NCBI GenBank assembly: GCA_044360485.1 | Contig: JBIKKG010000235.1 | Coordinates: forward strand, 1 to 5,483 | Direction: 5' to 3' | DNA length: 5,483 nucleotides | Origin: UBA4615 sp044360485 | GTDB lineage: Bacteria > Pseudomonadota > Gammaproteobacteria > Burkholderiales > Burkholderiaceae_E | Shown: positions 1-5,483 of the stretch, in pieces | Layout: each line of letters starts with the position of its first letter | Position numbering within the stretch: the first letter of the stretch is position 1 | The notes under the pieces: model-generated | The model's input: the letters and a program-made list of their open reading frames with translations, nothing else | Database searches by the model: none | Told to the model about the DNA's origin: nothing | Translations under genes and position numbers: made by a program

Positions 1-197
1 ACCGACAAGCCGTATCGGGACGTGCCCCGCAATATTGCCGGATGATGCCTGGGCGCAATGTGATCTGACGCAAGCTCGCCGTTGCAGGAACAGGGCGACA
101 GGCATGTCAGAGCGGTGCGCTAAATAAGGTAGGGGTTGGTAGGTATTTGAGCAGGGTTAGGTACTAGGTTCCGACTCGGTTTTATCGTTGTCGGAAC
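1..197. other. Leader region without a convincing gene
   Basis: No reading frame here can be assigned to a known protein. In plus frame 1 the first 14 codons (Thr-Asp-Lys-Pro-Tyr-Arg-Asp-Val-Pro-Arg-Asn-Ile-Ala-Gly) end at a TGA at 43-45. Their third positions are mostly G or C, so they could be the C-terminus of a gene starting left of the window, but 14 residues are too few to identify it. From about 120 the sequence becomes less GC-rich and unusually rich in GG dinucleotides on the plus strand. It ends in an inverted repeat against the response-regulator start codon. No good -35/-10 pair was found for the regulator, although its promoter should lie here. Confidence 0.6.
168..197 (+). promoter_or_regulatory. 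Inverted repeat abutting the response-regulator start codon
   Basis: GTTCCGAC (168-175) and GTCGGAAC (190-197) are perfect 8-bp reverse complements separated by 14 bases, and the right arm ends at the base before the ATG at 198. As RNA this would form a hairpin burying the only purine-rich GGAA before the start. As DNA it would be a dyad suited to a dimeric regulator, possibly the regulator encoded next to it. The repeat is seen directly. Its function, translational or operator, is inferred. Confidence 0.5.
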
Positions 198-893
198 ATG
201 TCTCGAAGCCTGATTATTGTTGTTGTGGAGGACCACGACCTGTCGCGGCAGGCCTTGGTTGCTTTGCTTCAGCATGCAGGCCATCAGGTGATTGGAGTCG
301 ATTGCGCAGAGGCGGTCGATGATGAAGGCGCGCAGGCCACCGCTGATCTGCTGATCGTCGATTTGAACCTGCCAGGGGAAAGCGGATTGAGCCTGACGCG
401 CAGGCTGCGTGCAGCCTACCCGCAGCTCGGCGTCATCATGGTGACCTCGCAAAGCTCGACCGCAGACCGCATTGCCGGCTTCCAGAGCGGCGTTGACGTC
501 TACCTGAACAAGCCAATTGACCCGGATGAAGTCCTGGCCGCGGTAGATTCACTGGCCAGGCGGCTGCCCGGTGGCGATGCGGCCAATGCGGCGTCGTCTG
601 TGCTGCTGGAGCAGTCGGGACTGCGGTTGACTGGTGAAGTGTCGACGGTCCAATTGACACCCGATGAGGCGCTGATTTTGCGTGCGCTCGCGAGTGCGGC
701 CGGGCAGCGGCTCGAGAACTGGCAACTCATCGAATTGCTGGGCAAGGATCCGGAGCGCTACCGCAAGGCTGCCCTGGAAGTCCGGATGGTCCGGCTGCGC
801 AACAAGCTTCACCGTGTGTCAGCGCGGGATGCCTGCCTGATCGCGGTGCGTGGGGTGGGTTATCAACTGGGGCTGACCCTGCGCACCCGTTGA
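198..893 (+). CDS. Two-component response regulator, OmpR/PhoB type (REC + winged helix)
   Basis: This cytoplasmic transcription factor is activated by phosphotransfer from a sensor histidine kinase. The receiver domain covers about residues 4-120. It shows acidic-pocket residues Glu11-Asp12, the phosphoacceptor Asp55 in an IVDLNLPGESG stretch, switch residue Thr83, Tyr102 and the conserved Lys105-Pro106. A low-complexity linker (about 124-135) joins it to an OmpR-type winged-helix DNA-binding domain (about 136-226), with a recognition helix near 190-204 (EVRMVRLRNKL) and the wing signature RGVGYQL at 218-224. The 231-residue length is typical. ATG 198 is the only ATG start after an in-frame TAG at 165-167, and it gives the expected MSRSLIIVVVEDH N-terminus. 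The upstream Shine-Dalgarno is poor and lies in an inverted repeat. No kinase gene is in the window, so the partner and target genes are unknown. The assignment to family is secure; no specific gene name is justified. Confidence 0.93.
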   Translation: MSRSLIIVVVEDHDLSRQALVALLQHAGHQVIGVDCAEAVDDEGAQATADLLIVDLNLPGESGLSLTRRLRAAYPQLGVIMVTSQSSTADRIAGFQSGVDVYLNKPIDPDEVLAAVDSLARRLPGGDAANAASSVLLEQSGLRLTGEVSTVQLTPDEALILRALASAAGQRLENWQLIELLGKDPERYRKAALEVRMVRLRNKLHRVSARDACLIAVRGVGYQLGLTLRTR

Positions 894-921
894 CCCGGTC
901 CGGGATCCTGTTCCGGCCTTC

Positions 922-927
922 TATACT
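922..927 (+). promoter_or_regulatory. Possible -10 element for the VOC gene
   Basis: TATACT matches the sigma-70 -10 consensus at five of six bases and lies 30 bp before the VOC start codon, in the 64-bp gap after the response regulator. No good -35 box sits at the usual 16-18 bp spacing; TTGACC at 890-895 is too far upstream. The gene may be transcribed on its own, read through from the regulator, or both. Confidence 0.3.
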
Positions 928-957
928 GGGAGGCTGTGCTGACACAAGGAGACCGGG

Positions 958-1428
958 ATGGCTCAGATCAAGCGGATCGACCACGTTGCGATCGCAGTGC
1001 GCGATTGCGATCAGGCAACCGAGCAATACAAGAAGCTGCTCAACGCAGTCCATATCCGCACGGAAGTGCTGCGCGAGAAAGCCGGTATGGTCAAAGTCGC
1101 CTACATGCAGATCGGCGAAAACGTGCTGTCGCTGGTGCAGTCACTTGAGCCCGACGGCTTCATTAATCAGCACATCGACAAGCATGGTGAGGGCCTGCAC
1201 CACATGGGTCTGGAAGTGGACAATCTGGCCGAGTTTATTCAGGACGTTGAAGGCAAGGGCTACAAGATTCCGCTGCGCGATGAATTCAGCAATCGCAGCG
1301 AAGTGGTGCTGCGGCCTCGGGATGCTTCCGGCGTGGTGCTGCAGGTGCTGCAATGGAAGGGTGGCAGTGATGCGACGGTTGAGGATCGCATCGAGCGCAT
1401 CCTGAAGCTGCAAAACCAACCGGACTGA
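958..1428 (+). CDS. VOC-superfamily protein, methylmalonyl-CoA epimerase-like
   Basis: A 156-residue cytoplasmic protein made of two beta-alpha-beta-beta-beta modules of the vicinal oxygen chelate (glyoxalase) fold. Module one begins with DHVAIAV (residues 8-14). Module two begins with GEGLHHMGLEVDNL (77-90), which closely resembles methylmalonyl-CoA epimerase, an enzyme that interconverts the (R) and (S) epimers using a divalent metal. The expected metal histidines are present as His9 and His82. By my alignment from memory, the first-module Gln/Glu ligand position is Ser58, and the second-module Glu ligand and base is Gln129 (GVVLQVLQ). Epimerase activity is therefore doubtful. A strong Shine-Dalgarno AAGGAGA (946-952) at proper spacing fixes the ATG at 958. 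The gene follows the response regulator by 64 bp in the same direction. No mutase or propionyl-CoA gene is visible to support an epimerase role. The superfamily call is firm; the substrate is unknown. Confidence 0.85.
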   Translation: MAQIKRIDHVAIAVRDCDQATEQYKKLLNAVHIRTEVLREKAGMVKVAYMQIGENVLSLVQSLEPDGFINQHIDKHGEGLHHMGLEVDNLAEFIQDVEGKGYKIPLRDEFSNRSEVVLRPRDASGVVLQVLQWKGGSDATVEDRIERILKLQNQPD

Positions 1429-1503
1429 TCGTGCCCAGCGGTGTGGGTCGGCCGGTGGTGCTGGCCCGCATCGTGCGTTGTGCATGACACTAGGAAGCCC
1501 TGT

Positions 1504-1529
1504 TTCAGAAAAGAAAATTATTTTCTGAA
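1504..1529. promoter_or_regulatory. Nested AT-rich palindrome upstream of the porin gene
   Basis: TTCAGAAAA (1504-1512) and TTTTCTGAA (1521-1529) form a perfect 9-bp inverted repeat around an 8-base centre. Nested in it is a second palindrome, AGAAAAT-T-ATTTTCT (1512-1526), centred on 1519. The element is strikingly AT-rich for this GC-rich sequence and lies about 50-75 bp before the porin start, where an operator or promoter could be. It lacks the GC-rich stem of an intrinsic terminator. The inner core GAAAAT-T-ATTTTC loosely resembles the 6-1-6 Fur core GATAAT-N-ATTATC, with one mismatch per half. That resemblance is not enough to name a regulator. Confidence 0.4.
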
Positions 1530-1579
1530 GCTCTCGTGCGTGCCAATTTTTCCAGGGCGCGATTGATTACCATCACTGC

Positions 1580-3193
1580 ATGAGCCACAGGCGCCCGGAG
1601 TTTCCGGGCGAGCACATCATGCAAGCACCTGATCCGCGCATCACGCCGCAACGCATGGCCGCATCGCCGTTCTGTCCTGTGTTGCGACCTGCAACGTCCG
1701 GCGGACGGCCATTTCGGTCACGACTGGTCGCTGCGTGCATCGGTGCTGTGGCCTGGCTTCCACTTGGGGCGGGGGCGACGGATGCCACCAAGGAGCTCTC
1801 GGATTTAAAAGCTCGGTTGGAGGCCCAACGCCGCCAGCTGGATGAGCAGCGTCGGCAGCTTGCCGCGCAGGAAGAGCAGTTGCGCGCCCAGGAGCGCACG
1901 CTCAATGAACTCTCCACGCGTATGGGCGCAGGGGCTGCAGTTGGCGCGCCGACCTTGCCCACCTCGAGTACCTCACCGTCCCCTGCGGCCCAGGCGCCTG
2001 CACCCAGCCAGGAGGCTACCCGTCAGGGTCTTGGGCAGCCCGTCGAGATCGGGCCGCCCTCGGTCAGCAGTCGGTTCGGGGACATCAAGGTGTACATGGG
2101 CGGCGCGCTGCGCACGACGGTCAACACCACGACCGCGCGGATGCAGCCCGATGCCACACCGTTTTTTGTACTGCCGAAGGTCAATGGGGTGGCGGACGGT
2201 ACGACCAAGATCGATGCGCGTCTGTCCTCATTGTTCTTTTCGATTGACGGCGCCAAGCTCGGTGACTTCAAGCTCGGAGGATCCATCTACGCGTACCTGT
2301 TCGACGGCGATCTGCTATCTGGCAAGTACGGGTTTTATCCGGGATTCGCGTACATCGATGCCGTGAGCGATCGTTGGCGTTTTGCCGCCGGTCTGCAGAT
2401 GGATATCTTCAGCCCGATGATTCCGACGATGGTGGATCGCATGTCGGCCTTTGCCGGATCGGGTAACCCCGGCAATTCGTTCAAGCCGCAATTGCGCGCT
2501 GAGCACATGATCACGCAAGGACGTGATCGCATCGTCCTGCAGGGCGCGTTGGCGGATGCGGTGGCCAGCAACATCAAGCCACCTTCCAATGCCAACCCAC
2601 TGGCGTCCTCGATCGAGAACACCGGCTTGCCTAACTTCGAAGCACGCGTCGCCTGGACTCGCGGCGCGCCGGGCGAGGCGAATGTCTGGCTGCCGTGGGC
2701 TGAGTACACCCTGGGGTTATCCGGGGCGACCGGCAACTACCGCACCTTTTCGCTGCTCAATGCGTTTTCAGCCTACGACACGCGTCTGAGCGGCGTGGCC
2801 ATTGAAGGTGCCTGGCGCATTACGCCGCGTTTCGGCGTGCAGGGGGAGTTGTATGCCGGGCGGGCGCTGGGGCAATACCTGGCCACCATTTTTCAGAGTA
2901 CCAACAGCGCCACCGGTCAGGCGATTTCGAGCAAAGGTGGCTGGGCTGAGGCGGCGTGGTACTGGACGCCACGCATGCACAGTCACCTGGGCTATGGCCA
3001 GGACAAGGCCGATGCCAACGACGTGCCGGTGGGCGGATTTTTATCCAATCGGACAGCATTCCTGAATCTGTTCTGGGACCCAAGCCCCAAGACCACGCTG
3101 GCCATTGAAGGCACCTGGCGCAAGACCGGCTACCGGGGCCTGGGCGACTATTCCGGCTATTCGCTGATGCTGTCGTCGGAGCTCAGATTTTGA
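1580..3193 (+). CDS. DcaP-like trimeric outer-membrane porin
   Basis: Predicted outer-membrane beta-barrel for uptake of small, probably anionic, organic solutes; DcaP of Acinetobacter is the family reference. From the first ATG the product has 537 residues. A signal-peptide hydrophobic core lies at about 49-66 (LVAACIGAVAWLPLGAGA), with likely cleavage after Ala66. A periplasmic coiled coil rich in Gln, Arg and Glu follows at 71-112, then a Pro/Ser/Ala/Thr linker at about 117-160. The barrel (about 165-537) alternates aromatic and polar strands and ends in SSELRF, with the terminal Phe that guides outer-membrane assembly. An N-terminal coiled coil before the barrel is the DcaP arrangement. 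The start is uncertain: ATG 1580, 1619 (residue 14) and 1655 (residue 26) all precede the signal core, and none has a good Shine-Dalgarno. The later two give more normal signal-peptide lengths. A hairpin at 1592-1610 lies between the first two starts. The substrate cannot be read from sequence. Confidence 0.85.
   Translation: MSHRRPEFPGEHIMQAPDPRITPQRMAASPFCPVLRPATSGGRPFRSRLVAACIGAVAWLPLGAGATDATKELSDLKARLEAQRRQLDEQRRQLAAQEEQLRAQERTLNELSTRMGAGAAVGAPTLPTSSTSPSPAAQAPAPSQEATRQGLGQPVEIGPPSVSSRFGDIKVYMGGALRTTVNTTTARMQPDATPFFVLPKVNGVADGTTKIDARLSSLFFSIDGAKLGDFKLGGSIYAYLFDGDLLSGKYGFYPGFAYIDAVSDRWRFAAGLQMDIFSPMIPTMVDRMSAFAGSGNPGNSFKPQLRAEHMITQGRDRIVLQGALADAVASNIKPPSNANPLASSIENTGLPNFEARVAWTRGAPGEANVWLPWAEYTLGLSGATGNYRTFSLLNAFSAYDTRLSGVAIEGAWRITPRFGVQGELYAGRALGQYLATIFQSTNSATGQAISSKGGWAEAAWYWTPRMHSHLGYGQDKADANDVPVGGFLSNRTAFLNLFWDPSPKTTLAIEGTWRKTGYRGLGDYSGYSLMLSSELRF
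1592..1610 (+). promoter_or_regulatory. GC-rich hairpin at the porin translation start
   Basis: CGCCCGGA (1592-1599) and TCCGGGCG (1603-1610) are perfect 8-bp reverse complements around a 3-base loop, a very stable RNA hairpin. It ends 8 bases before the alternative ATG at 1619, where it would sit across the ribosome-binding region; if ATG 1580 is used it lies within codons 5-11. No T-run follows, so it is not a standard intrinsic terminator. A role in translation control of the porin is inferred. Confidence 0.45.
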
Positions 3194-3209
3194 GGCGCAA
3201 GGCGTAGTG

Positions 3210-3290
3210 AGTGACCATGCCATCAGTCACCACGCACTGAGCGACCACGCACTGAGCGACCACGCACTGAGCAACGACGCACTGAGCGAC
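3210..3290 (+). repeat. 15-bp tandem repeat array between convergent genes
   Basis: Five 15-bp units (3210-3224, 3225-3239, 3240-3254, 3255-3269, 3270-3284) plus a 6-base partial unit (3285-3290). The canonical unit is AGCGACCACGCACTG, with units 3 and 4 identical. Unit 1 differs at five positions, units 2 and 5 at two each. The array fills most of the 102 bp between the porin stop and the rhodanese stop, where a bidirectional terminator would be expected; I see no strong hairpin with a T-run there. The unit is a multiple of three. On the plus strand it translates as repeated Ser-Asp-His-Ala-Leu, in an open frame from GTG 3207 to TAG 3318-3320 (37 residues), preceded by a weak AAGG. Whether that frame is expressed is unknown, so it is not called as a gene. 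Confidence 0.93.
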
Positions 3291-3295
3291 CCACC

Positions 3296-4945
3296 TCAGG
3301 GCGCGCTGAAGGTCAGATAGGGTTCGCGCGCCAGTTGCTCGAGCAAATTGACCTCCCAGGTGAGGTACTGCTGCATCGCTTCCTGCACGGCAGAGGTGCG
3401 GGCATAGGGCGGATACCACATGTCGTCGGTCGGGGTCAGCAGTTTCGGGTCGTCATCCGTGGTGCAGGTTTCGGTGGGCAAGCCCGCCGCCAACCAGGCT
3501 GAACGGCCACCTGCAAGTGTGCTGACTGCGGCATATCCCAGCGCGCGGGCATCCTGAGCCGCATAGCGGGAAAGCCGGCCGTCCCCACAGACGAACACGA
3601 GCGTGCGTTGTGGCGAGAGGCGCTCAAGGACCTGCGGCAGATGCGATCGCATGGCATAGGCGCTCCCGGGCACATGCCCGCGACGCCAGCGAAAGCTGTC
3701 CCCCACATCAATGACCGTGACGGCAGCCTCCTTCAGTTGAGCCTGCAAGGTTTGCGGGCTGAGGGCCTGATCGGGGAGAGCTGCCTCTCCTAATCCTGTC
3801 GTGTGCACCGAACCTGTTTGCAGCGGGCCGGGCTGCCCGTCTGCGCCCAAGCCGTCTTTCAGGACATGCACATCGCGCCAGCCCATCTGGAGCAGCCAGT
3901 GTGCCGTCATGACCGATTGCACCTGCAGGCTGTCCACCAGAACGATGCGTGCGCCCCGCGTGACCACAAAGGTATCGGTGGCCTGAACGAGCTGTCCGCC
4001 GGGGGCGTTCAGGCTGCCAGGCAGGTGACCCGCCGCGAACTCGGCCGGCTGACGCACATCGAACACATGCGTGGTACGGTGTGACTCAGCCAGCATGGTG
4101 CGCAGCGTGTTGCGATCAATGAAGGACACCGCATAGCGCGCGGCCACATCGTCGGCCATGCGACGTGCCTGCGCCAGGGCGGCACCGTGCGGCACGGGCA
4201 CCAGATCTTCGCGGCCGTGATCGGCCTTGAAGCCGGCGAGTTCCCAGCCCATGGTGCCGTTTTTCAGCGCGTATACCGGATTGGGCAAGCCAGCATTGCG
4301 CAGGCTCTGGGTCCCGATGATCGATCGGGTTCGACCCGCGCAATTCACCACAACGATCGTCTTGTCCGAGCGCACCAGCCCAGGCACCCGCAGCACCAGT
4401 TCGGCCCCGGGGCAGTTGGAGGCGCCGGGCAGGCTGACGGTGCGAAACTCTTCTGCAGGCCGGGAATCGACCAGCACAATGTCCTCGCCTGCCTGCTGCC
4501 ATTGATGGAGCACTTCAGGATCGATGCGCGGTGTCTCGCAGGTGTGCTCGACATGTTCCCCGAACGCCTTCGATGGCACATTGGTGCCTGAGAAGAGCTC
4601 AAAGCCACAGGCCCCCCAGCCGCTGGTGCCGCCCTGCAGGATGGCGAGCTGGCGATACCCATGCTCAGAGAGCAGTACAGCAGCGCGTTGCGCAGCGTGC
4701 TGGCCATCCGCAGGGGCGTCATCAATGAGGACGATCCGGGCATCGCGCCGAGGCAGCAATTCCGGTGCCTTGAGCTCGAGTTGCGCCAGCGGAATATTGC
4801 AGGCAACCAGCAGGTGAGAGCGCGAGAAGGGGCCGCCATCGCGCACATCGACCAGTGCGACCTCCTCGCCGTCGGTGAGCCAGGCGCGCAGGGTGGTCGC
4901 ATCAACTGTGGCGACGGCCTTCATGCCGTTTGAGTCAGCGGTCAT
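3296..4945 (-). CDS. Four-domain rhodanese-family sulfurtransferase
   Basis: A 549-residue cytoplasmic protein (no signal peptide or membrane segment) with four tandem rhodanese domains at about 14-120, 138-240, 276-375 and 396-490. Rhodaneses pass sulfane sulfur through a cysteine persulfide from donors such as thiosulfate to acceptors. Domain 2 keeps Cys202 in the loop CAGRTRS, and domain 4 keeps Cys453 in CGDGRLS. At the equivalent site domain 1 has an Asp-Asp (about 75-76, LIDDAPADG) and domain 3 has Asp338 (LVDSLQVQS), so these two are probably inactive scaffold or binding domains. The inactive-active order occurs twice, suggesting duplication of a two-domain unit. A tail of about 45 residues (WYPPYARTSAVQEAMQQYLTWE onward, 510-549) is predicted helical and resembles the end of other multi-rhodanese proteins I recall. 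ATG 4945 is preceded by GGAA eight bases upstream. The gene starts 50 bp after an aminotransferase stop codon, a probable operon. The family is firm, the donor and acceptor unknown. Confidence 0.9.
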   Translation of the reverse strand: MTADSNGMKAVATVDATTLRAWLTDGEEVALVDVRDGGPFSRSHLLVACNIPLAQLELKAPELLPRRDARIVLIDDAPADGQHAAQRAAVLLSEHGYRQLAILQGGTSGWGACGFELFSGTNVPSKAFGEHVEHTCETPRIDPEVLHQWQQAGEDIVLVDSRPAEEFRTVSLPGASNCPGAELVLRVPGLVRSDKTIVVVNCAGRTRSIIGTQSLRNAGLPNPVYALKNGTMGWELAGFKADHGREDLVPVPHGAALAQARRMADDVAARYAVSFIDRNTLRTMLAESHRTTHVFDVRQPAEFAAGHLPGSLNAPGGQLVQATDTFVVTRGARIVLVDSLQVQSVMTAHWLLQMGWRDVHVLKDGLGADGQPGPLQTGSVHTTGLGEAALPDQALSPQTLQAQLKEAAVTVIDVGDSFRWRRGHVPGSAYAMRSHLPQVLERLSPQRTLVFVCGDGRLSRYAAQDARALGYAAVSTLAGGRSAWLAAGLPTETCTTDDDPKLLTPTDDMWYPPYARTSAVQEAMQQYLTWEVNLLEQLAREPYLTFSAP

Positions 4946-4995
4946 GGTTGGAGTTCCGGAATGGCATGCAGCACACGCTTGGGGTCAGGGGGGAC

Positions 4996-5483
4996 TTAGT
5001 CGGCGGCGAGCGCACGATCGAAAGCGTCGAGCAGCGCATCACAATCGTCGAGCGTGATGCACATGGGCGGGTTGATGCGGAACGTGTTGCGGGTCGGGCT
5101 GCCCTTGACCATGATAAAGCCCGATGCGCGCAGGCGGTGTTGCACGCGGGCCCCTTCCTCCACTGCTGGCTCTCGGGTGGTGCGATCCCGGACCACCTCG
5201 ATGCCCAGCATCAGGCCCTGACCGCGTACATCGCCGATCAATGCATGTTTGTTTTTCAGCCGATTCAGGCCTGCCAGCAGGTGGTCCCCGCAGCGTTGGG
5301 CATGAGCCTGCAGGCCCTCGTCATCGACCACCTTGAGGACAGAGCGCGCTGCAGCCGACGCCATGGGGTTGCAGGCATACGTGTTGAAAAATTTGGCGCG
5401 GGCGAAGGACTCGGCGATGTCGCGTCGGCATACCACCGCTGCGATCGGAAAACCATTTCCAATGCCTTTGCCCAGCACAATCA
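4996..5483 (-). CDS. Class III PLP aminotransferase, AGXT2-like (partial, C-terminal part)
   Basis: The last 162 or so residues of a fold-type I, PLP-dependent aminotransferase; the N-terminal two thirds lie beyond the right edge. The visible part opens with IVLGKGIGNGFPIAAVV. Its Lys (codon 5467-5469) matches the Schiff-base lysine of class III enzymes. FNTYACNPMASAAA, GDVRGQGLMLGIE and FRINPPMCIT follow, and the Arg of the last is a candidate substrate-carboxylate contact. These segments closely match, from memory, mitochondrial alanine-glyoxylate aminotransferase 2 (AGXT2) and its bacterial relatives, which move amino groups from alanine, beta-amino acids such as 3-aminoisobutyrate, or related amines to glyoxylate or pyruvate. 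The C-terminus (ALLDAFDRALAAD, TAA at 4996-4998) looks complete. The rhodanese gene follows 50 bp downstream on the same strand. Exact substrate is not determinable; other omega-transaminases of class III are possible. Confidence 0.88.
   Translation of the reverse strand, partial: IVLGKGIGNGFPIAAVVCRRDIAESFARAKFFNTYACNPMASAAARSVLKVVDDEGLQAHAQRCGDHLLAGLNRLKNKHALIGDVRGQGLMLGIEVVRDRTTREPAVEEGARVQHRLRASGFIMVKGSPTRNTFRINPPMCITLDDCDALLDAFDRALAAD

Noticed and set aside
894..904. CCCGG-T-CCGGG palindrome just after the response regulator as a terminator
   Set aside because: A single-base loop cannot form a stable hairpin as drawn and no T-run follows.
890..1405. Long plus-strand frame overlapping the VOC gene
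   Set aside because: Its composition (many Cys, Arg, Ser and Trp) is that of an off-frame reading, it has no recognisable domain, and the VOC frame has the strong ribosome-binding site.
1444..1467. GGCC-rich inverted repeat after the VOC gene as a terminator
   Set aside because: Only a 4-bp GGCC stem pairs without bulges, and no T-run follows.
1462..1476. Sigma-54-like -24/-12 promoter (TGG-N10-GC) upstream of the porin
   Set aside because: The GG and GC are at exact spacing, but the fuller consensus TGGCACG-N4-TTGCA is missed at three positions, and GG-N10-GC is common by chance in GC-rich DNA.
3210..3290. CRISPR array
   Set aside because: The 15-bp units are directly adjacent with no unique spacers, and no cas gene is present.
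3183..3419. Minus-strand frame with repeated Val-Ala-Gln-Cys-Val
   Set aside because: It is the other-strand reading of the 15-bp array and overlaps the rhodanese gene in another frame. Changes between copies are nonconservative in this frame.
4116..4905. Other long frames on both strands within the rhodanese gene
   Set aside because: They are shadows of a high-GC gene whose own frame shows four complete domains end to end.

Overview
This 5.5 kb window comes from a GC-rich bacterial chromosome. The protein types (a DcaP-like trimeric porin, a four-domain rhodanese, an AGXT2-like class III aminotransferase) and the codon use suggest a Betaproteobacterium, probably Burkholderiales. That placement is inferred from family resemblance, not from a marker gene. 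No tRNA, rRNA, insertion sequence, phage gene or CRISPR array was seen.

Left part, plus strand: about 197 bases without a convincing gene lead into an OmpR/PhoB-type response regulator (198-893). This leader holds a G-rich stretch and a perfect 8-bp inverted repeat that ends at the base before the regulator's ATG. A short protein of the vicinal oxygen chelate (VOC) fold follows (958-1428). It resembles methylmalonyl-CoA epimerase but has two expected metal-ligand positions changed. A 151-bp spacer with a nested AT-rich palindrome then precedes a long DcaP-like outer-membrane porin (1580-3193), with a signal peptide, a periplasmic coiled coil, a linker and a beta-barrel ending in Phe.

Middle: the porin converges on a minus-strand gene. 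The 102-bp gap between the stop codons is mostly a tandem array of a 15-bp unit. Read on the plus strand it gives a Ser-Asp-His-Ala-Leu pentapeptide repeat, and the differences between copies avoid second codon positions.

Right part, minus strand: a class III aminotransferase of the AGXT2 type (cut by the window's right edge) lies 50 bp upstream of a 549-residue protein with four rhodanese domains, of which only the second and fourth keep a catalytic cysteine. The two probably form an operon that joins transamination to sulfane-sulfur handling, but the substrate cannot be read from the sequence. The regulator, VOC protein and porin run in the same direction but have no clear shared pathway. 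Each may be transcribed separately.
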